Positions 17,492 to 21,598 of a DNA stretch of 21,598 bases are shown piece by piece. The notes below the pieces were generated by a model. That model had not been told where the DNA came from. It ran no database searches and saw only the letters and a list, made by a program, of their open reading frames with translations. The position numbers and the translations under genes were made by a program. The DNA is from Nautiliaceae bacterium (GTDB taxonomy: Bacteria > Campylobacterota > Campylobacteria > Campylobacterales > Nautiliaceae), in the NCBI GenBank assembly GCA_027063075.1, contig JAMOSM010000173.1, positions 1 to 21,598 of the forward strand. The letters are read 5' to 3'. Position 1 is the first letter of the stretch, and each line of letters starts with the position of its first letter.

Positions 17492-18742
17492 ATGAGCTTA
17501 CTTAAAAATTATGACCAAGATGTATATTCAATTTTAGAAAAAGAGCTTGAAAGACAGACAAATCATCTTGAAATGATAGCAAGTGAAAACTTCACTCTTC
17601 CAGAAGTTATGGAAGCTATGGGAAGCGTATTTACAAATAAATATGCTGAAGGTTATCCTGGTAAAAGATATTACGGCGGATGTGAATATGCTGATATGAT
17701 AGAACAGCTTGCAATTGACAGGGCAAAGGCTCTTTTTGGATGTGAGTATGCAAACGTTCAGCCTCACTCTGGTAGTCAGGCTAACGGAGCTGTTTATGTT
17801 GCTTTAATGAAACCACTTGAAAAACTTCTTGGAATGGATTTAAGCAACGGAGGACATTTAACTCACGGAGCAAAAGTTAATTTTTCAGGAAAGCATTATC
17901 ATTCATTTTCTTATGGAATTGACGAAAAAACAGGAAGAATTGATTATGACAGGGTAAGAGATATTGCAAAAATAGTAAAACCAAAAATGATAGTTTGTGG
18001 TGCTAGTGCTTATCCAAGAGAAATTGATTTTGCTAAATTTAAAGAGATAGCTGATGAGGTTGGTGCCATTTTAATGGCTGATGTTGCTCACATTGCAGGA
18101 CTTGTAGTAGCAGGCGAGCATCCAAATCCGTTTCCTCACTGTGATGTGGTAACTACTACTACTCATAAGACTCTAAGGGGTCCTAGAGGCGGACTTATTC
18201 TTACAAATAACGAAGAATATGCTAAAAAAATCAATAGTGCAATTTTCCCTGGAATCCAAGGTGGTCCTTTAGTTCATGTAATTGCAGCAAAAGCGGTCGG
18301 ATTTAAAATGAACCTTGAACCTGATTGGAAAACTTATGCAAAACAGGTAAAAGCAAACGCAAAAGCACTTGCAGAGGTACTTCTTGAGAGAGGATATGAT
18401 TTAGTAAGTGGGGGTACTGACAATCACCTTGTGCTTGTAAGCTTTTTAAATAAAGAATTCAGCGGAAAAGAAGCTGAAGAAGCATTAGGAAGAGCTGGAA
18501 TTACTGTAAATAAAAATACAGTTCCGGGTGAAAAAAGAAGTCCTTTTGTAACTTCAGGTATTAGAATCGGAAGTCCTGCTCTTACTGCAAGAGGTATGAA
18601 AGAAGAAGAGTTTAGATTTATAGCAAACAAAATTGCAGATGTGCTTGATGATATTTATAATCTTGAGCTTCAAGATAAAGTTGCGGCAGAACTTAAAGAA
18701 CTTGCAAGCAAATTTGTAATTTACGACAGACCTACTTATTAG
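17492..18742 (+). CDS. glyA: Serine hydroxymethyltransferase
   Basis: 416 residues, a PLP enzyme that converts serine and tetrahydrofolate to glycine and methylene-tetrahydrofolate, the main source of one-carbon units. Seen: EMIASENF at 27-34, [15 protein letters not shown] at 49-63 with the Tyr-Tyr pair, HSGSQAN at 92-98, GGHLTHG at 120-126, DVAHIAGL at 197-204 with the PLP-ring Asp, and [14 protein letters not shown] at 221-234 with Schiff-base Lys226. [11 protein letters not shown] near the C-terminus is also conserved. AAAGGAG lies upstream of the ATG. Adjacent lysS and DUF1882 match the order I recall in Helicobacter and Campylobacter. Confidence 0.97.
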   Translation: MSLLKNYDQDVYSILEKELERQTNHLEMIASENFTLPEVMEAMGSVFTNKYAEGYPGKRYYGGCEYADMIEQLAIDRAKALFGCEYANVQPHSGSQANGAVYVALMKPLEKLLGMDLSNGGHLTHGAKVNFSGKHYHSFSYGIDEKTGRIDYDRVRDIAKIVKPKMIVCGASAYPREIDFAKFKEIADEVGAILMADVAHIAGLVVAGEHPNPFPHCDVVTTTTHKTLRGPRGGLILTNNEEYAKKINSAIFPGIQGGPLVHVIAAKAVGFKMNLEPDWKTYAKQVKANAKALAEVLLERGYDLVSGGTDNHLVLVSFLNKEFSGKEAEEALGRAGITVNKNTVPGEKRSPFVTSGIRIGSPALTARGMKEEEFRFIANKIADVLDDIYNLELQDKVAAELKELASKFVIYDRPTY

Positions 18743-18747
18743 TTTTT

Positions 18748-18763
18748 CCCCTTTTTTTTGGGG
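18748..18763 (+). terminator. Weak hairpin after glyA (CCCC-T8-GGGG), possible attenuator
   Basis: CCCC at 18748-18751 and GGGG at 18760-18763 flank eight T residues, with T and A runs outside that can add a few A-T pairs around one bulged T. No T-run follows GGGG, so full termination is doubtful. It may reduce read-through to the DUF1882 gene or protect the upstream mRNA. The following TAAAAT (18764-18769) is too near the ribosome site to be a good promoter. Confidence 0.3.
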
Positions 18764-18780
18764 TAAAATAAAAAGGAGAA

Positions 18781-19332
18781 ATGGTGGCTTATAATGTAGA
18801 TATTTCTATGATAAAAATGAATAGAGATTATTATTTTGAATATAAAGGAAAAATTATTCAAAAAATAGTTTATAAAGGGAGAACTTTTTTTGATAAATAT
18901 GAAAAAATTGAAAAGCCTCTGACTTTTCAGATAATGGATGAACATATAAAAAGAAAAAAAATAATTGCCCATGATTTAATTAACAGACAAAGAAATGTTG
19001 TTGAAAATATTGTGTTTGATTATAATGGAACAGACCCTGAGAGATTCTGGAACAGGGCAAGTTTGCTTTTAAGAGAAGAAGGGTTTTTAAATTTTACTGC
19101 ATATAATTCAAAAACACCGGGACATCTTCATCTTTATATCCACAAAGGGCACACTTCTTTAACTGAAGCAATCCAGCTTGGAAAAGCTCTTTCGTTAAAA
19201 CTTTCAACAAAACTTTTAAAGCAGTGGAGGGTTTTTCCAACTGATGAGTTGCCAAGTGAATTTAATATTTTGAATCTGCCTTATGCCCTTTATAAAAAAG
19301 AGAGAGGTGCAAGCTGGGCAAAACATATGTAA
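18781..19332 (+). CDS. DUF1882-family conserved protein
   Basis: 183 residues. I recognise this as the Campylobacterota protein that follows glyA (HP0184 and Cj0403 type, DUF1882), of unknown function. It is soluble, without signal peptide or membrane helices. The most conserved-looking parts are KIVYKGRTFFDKYE at 28-41, VENIVFDYNGTDPERFWNRA at 74-93, TAYNSKTPGHLHLYIHKGHT at 106-125, and a C-terminal EFNILNLPYALYKKERGASW at 160-179. GGAG at 18775-18778 is two bases from ATG 18781 and five from an in-frame GTG at 18784; by spacing the GTG could be the real start. The spacing to the SPOR gene (9 nt) supports one operon. A primase-like fold is discussed as a finding. Confidence 0.85.
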   Translation: MVAYNVDISMIKMNRDYYFEYKGKIIQKIVYKGRTFFDKYEKIEKPLTFQIMDEHIKRKKIIAHDLINRQRNVVENIVFDYNGTDPERFWNRASLLLREEGFLNFTAYNSKTPGHLHLYIHKGHTSLTEAIQLGKALSLKLSTKLLKQWRVFPTDELPSEFNILNLPYALYKKERGASWAKHM

Positions 19333-19341
19333 GGAGAAAAA

Positions 19342-20037
19342 ATGGCTGATGATTTGTTAAATAATTCTGATGATTTTATAGAAGGTAAAAAAAATCTAAA
19401 AAAGCCTCTTATTTATGGAGCCATAGGTTTTTTGGTTTTTGTGATAGGTGTTATAGTGTTTGCTCTTTTTCAAAACTCTTCTTCTAAAAAAAATGAAATA
19501 GTGCCGCCTGAGCCTAAAAAAAAGAAGATTACTATTGAGAGTCAGTTTAAACCTTTAATGATTGAAGAGAATGAAACACAACAAAAACCTGTTGTTAAAA
19601 CTAAACAAAATAAACCTCAAGAACAGGTAAATGAAATTAAACCTCAGATAATGCAAGAACCTCAAATTCAAGAAGAGGTTAAAGTGCAAAAACCTATTCA
19701 AAAGCCTGAGGTTAAGCCTATAGAAAAAGAGTCTATAAAAAAAGAGCCTATAAAAGAGAGTAAAGAGGAGATAAAAAAAGCTTCAAAAGGTAAATATTAT
19801 ATTCAAGTAGCTGCACTTCTTAGACATTCTAAACCTGATAAGCGTTTTTTAGAACATATAAAAAAAGAAGGGTTTGAGTATAAGCTTTATCATACGTATA
19901 TTGTAAAAAATAATGAAAAAATAAAAGTTACTAAAATCCTTGTAGGGCCTTTTGCTACTAAAAAAGAGGCAAAAGATGCTTTAAAAAAAGTAAAGGCTAC
20001 CATTTCAAAAACAGCATTTATTTTTAAGGTGAAATAA
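19342..20037 (+). CDS. Membrane-anchored SPOR-domain protein
   Basis: 231 residues. A short cytoplasmic N-terminus is followed by one transmembrane helix (about 22-43, LIYGAIGFLVFVIGVIVFAL). Next comes a Pro/Lys/Glu-rich periplasmic linker (about 47-148) with many KP, QKP and EPQ units, and a C-terminal SPOR domain (150-231, GKYYIQVAAL...ILVGPFATKKEAKDAL). SPOR domains bind glycan strands stripped of stem peptides at the division septum, so a role in cell division or septal wall remodelling is likely. The layout resembles FtsN/DedD. AAGGAG precedes the ATG. Its stop overlaps the trpE start by one base (TAATG). Confidence 0.88.
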   Translation: MADDLLNNSDDFIEGKKNLKKPLIYGAIGFLVFVIGVIVFALFQNSSSKKNEIVPPEPKKKKITIESQFKPLMIEENETQQKPVVKTKQNKPQEQVNEIKPQIMQEPQIQEEVKVQKPIQKPEVKPIEKESIKKEPIKESKEEIKKASKGKYYIQVAALLRHSKPDKRFLEHIKKEGFEYKLYHTYIVKNNEKIKVTKILVGPFATKKEAKDALKKVKATISKTAFIFKVK

Positions 20038-21443
20038 TGGTTTATGATAAATTTTTAGTAGATGAGTTTAGTGTAATTGCTATTTATAATCAGTTAAAAA
20101 AACTCTTTAATGAAAGAATGTTTTTACTCGAAAGTGTTATAAATAATGAAGATGGAAATTACTCTTTTATTTTTATAGGGGAAAAAGAGAAAATTTATTA
20201 CAAAGATTATAAAACCCATTATTTTGACGGAAAAGAAGAAAAGATTTTAGATAAAGACCCTTTTGATTTTATGAAAGAGTATTATTCAAAAGTAGATAAG
20301 AAAAAATATAAAGAGCTTTCAAAAAAACTAAAAATTGGATTTGTTGATGGTTTTGTGGGATATATCGGTTATGATATGGTAAAAATTTTTGAGCCTGTGC
20401 TTAAGCCTGTTATGGATAATCTTGAGGATGAAACCGATATTCCGGATTTTTATATGATAAGACCAAAGATTGTAGTAGGATATTCCCATAAATTTTCAGA
20501 ACTGACGGTAATTATAAATGATAAAGAGTATGAAAATTACCTTTATATAATAAAGGATTTAATTAATTCAACTTATAAACATAAGCCTTTAATTCCTGCA
20601 AAAATTTTAAAAGAAGAGGGTTTTGTTTTTTCAAAAGAGAGATTTTTTGAAATGGTACAAAAAGCAAAAGAGAATATAAAAGCGGGGGATATTTTTCAAA
20701 TAGTTCTCTCAAACAGGTATAAAGTAAAAGCTATTGTTGATAGGCTCTCTTTTTACAGAAAATTAAGAAGTAAAAACCCATCTCCTTATCTTTATTATCT
20801 TGATATAGATGATTTTGCAATTATCGGAAGTTCCCCTGAGGTTATGGTAAGGCTAAATGACGGAGTTATTTTGCTTCGTCCTATTGCCGGAACGAGAAAA
20901 AGAGGAGATACCTTAAAAAAAGATTTAGAGCTTGAAAAAGAGATGATAAACGATGAAAAAGAGGTGGCTGAGCATATAATGCTTGTAGATCTTGGCAGAA
21001 ATGATGTAGGAAGAGTGGCATGTGCTGGAAGTGTAAAAGTAGAAGAGCTTATGAGAGTTGAGAGATATTCTCATGTTATGCATATGGTAAGTGATGTTGT
21101 GGGGGAACTTGATGAAAAATATGATATGTTTGATTTGTTTAAAGCTACATTTACAGCAGGGACTATGACAGGAGCTCCTAAAATTAAAGCGATGGAATTA
21201 ATAGCAAAATATGAAGGGTTAAAAAGAGGCTATTATGCGGGAAGTATCGGTTATTTTGGATTTGACGGAAATATGGACAGTGCTATTACAATAAGGACTG
21301 CTCTTATAAAGGATGATGAAATAATTTTTCAAGCGGGAGCCGGAATTGTTGCGGATAGCAAACCTGAGCTTGAATATAAAGAGGTAAATAATAAATTAAA
21401 AGCTTTAGTTGCCACTTTGAAGGAACTTGATGGGGGTAATTAA
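20037..21443 (+). CDS. trpE: Anthranilate synthase component I
   Basis: 468 residues, chorismate-binding family. TrpE turns chorismate and ammonia into anthranilate, the first step to tryptophan; TrpG supplies ammonia and is not fused here. Seen: LLES at 30-33, the tryptophan feedback-binding motif; AGDIFQIVLSNRY in the central region; GSSPEVMV; PIAGTRKRG from residue 282, where PIAGT favours TrpE over PabB (PIKGT); AEHIMLVDLGRNDVGRV near 311-327 with His313; and TFTAGTMTGAPK followed by GYYAGSIGYFGFDGNMD. The ATG shares a base with the SPOR gene stop, so translation is coupled. The feedback motif predicts inhibition by tryptophan. It is unusual in being away from other trp genes in this window. 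Confidence 0.9.
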   Translation: MVYDKFLVDEFSVIAIYNQLKKLFNERMFLLESVINNEDGNYSFIFIGEKEKIYYKDYKTHYFDGKEEKILDKDPFDFMKEYYSKVDKKKYKELSKKLKIGFVDGFVGYIGYDMVKIFEPVLKPVMDNLEDETDIPDFYMIRPKIVVGYSHKFSELTVIINDKEYENYLYIIKDLINSTYKHKPLIPAKILKEEGFVFSKERFFEMVQKAKENIKAGDIFQIVLSNRYKVKAIVDRLSFYRKLRSKNPSPYLYYLDIDDFAIIGSSPEVMVRLNDGVILLRPIAGTRKRGDTLKKDLELEKEMINDEKEVAEHIMLVDLGRNDVGRVACAGSVKVEELMRVERYSHVMHMVSDVVGELDEKYDMFDLFKATFTAGTMTGAPKIKAMELIAKYEGLKRGYYAGSIGYFGFDGNMDSAITIRTALIKDDEIIFQAGAGIVADSKPELEYKEVNNKLKALVATLKELDGGN

Positions 21444-21598
21444 AAGCTTTTTAGGTAAAAAAGTTTATTATAAACCCCAGGGCTTTCTTGATTCTTCAGC
21501 TGTTAGCGAAATTATAACCCCTGTTGATATCTCTCTGATAGAAAAAAAAAAGATAAAATGTATAGTTGTTGATTTAGAAAAAGTGGTAAGCGTTAATA
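21430..21598 (+). CDS. Unknown protein, N-terminal part (cut by window edge), possibly STAS-like
   Basis: 56 codons are visible. The ATG at 21430 overlaps trpE by 14 nt and follows an AAGGAA-type ribosome site, like other couplings in this operon. The visible part reads VYYKPQGFLDSSAVSEII and ends in KIKCIVVDLEKVVSVN. The alternation of a short strand, G.LDSSA and a hydrophobic VVDLEKV strand recalls STAS domains, but the piece is too short to be sure. No membrane segment or signal peptide is seen. Confidence 0.6.
   Translation, partial: MGVIKSFLGKKVYYKPQGFLDSSAVSEIITPVDISLIEKKKIKCIVVDLEKVVSVN

Noticed and set aside
18764..18769. TAAAAT as a promoter for the DUF1882 gene
   Set aside because: Transcription would begin at or after the ribosome site, removing it from the mRNA.

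Overview
This is an ordinary, densely packed stretch of an AT-rich bacterial chromosome. The order cvpA-like, lysS, glyA, DUF1882, SPOR protein is one I recall from Helicobacter (HP0181-HP0184) and partly from Campylobacter. Together with a futalosine-pathway menaquinone gene (mqnC), promoters of extended -10 type without clear -35 boxes, and the protein style, it points to Campylobacterota. A deep-branching, probably thermophilic vent lineage such as Nautiliales (Caminibacter, Nautilia, Lebetimonas) is my best guess. No phage, plasmid, insertion sequence, CRISPR array, tRNA or rRNA is visible, and no gene-free gap exceeds 160 bases.

Layout, left to right. (1) Minus strand: a small SAM methyltransferase and the start of dapE (lysine and peptidoglycan precursor), cut by the window edge. 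(2) Plus strand: an M20D amidohydrolase and a GNAT acetyltransferase, followed by a convergent YqiA-like esterase. (3) Plus-strand operon ligA-clpS-clpA-aat plus a 103-residue unknown. It couples DNA ligase with most of the bacterial N-degron pathway: Aat puts Leu/Phe on N-terminal Lys/Arg, ClpS reads the N-degron, and ClpA unfolds the substrate; ClpP must be elsewhere. (4) Minus strand: cmoA for tRNA wobble-uridine modification. (5) Plus strand: metY and metX, which form homocysteine through O-acetylhomoserine. Between them lies a decayed fragment of a c-di-GMP phosphodiesterase (EAL) gene. metX is followed by the short xseB and a nitrilase-fold gene that has lost its catalytic Cys and Lys. 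(6) Minus strand: mqnC. (7) A long plus-strand operon: diguanylate cyclase (GGDEF), CvpA-like membrane protein, lysS, glyA, DUF1882, a membrane-anchored SPOR protein, trpE and an unfinished gene at the edge.

No clearly new defence or mobile system is present. The points most worth a second look are the EAL remnant at 11232-11348, the nitrilase-fold pseudoenzyme after xseB, an Asp where ClpS normally has its conserved N-degron-binding His, the unknown gene closing the N-degron operon, an 11-bp inverted repeat inside ligA, and two convergent gene pairs that use the same palindromic TTTAATTAAA as a stop codon on both strands.

Three starts were set by ribosome binding site spacing, three bases downstream of a TTG (ligA, lysS) or ten codons downstream of one (the GGDEF gene). 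cmoA and mqnC use TTG starts.
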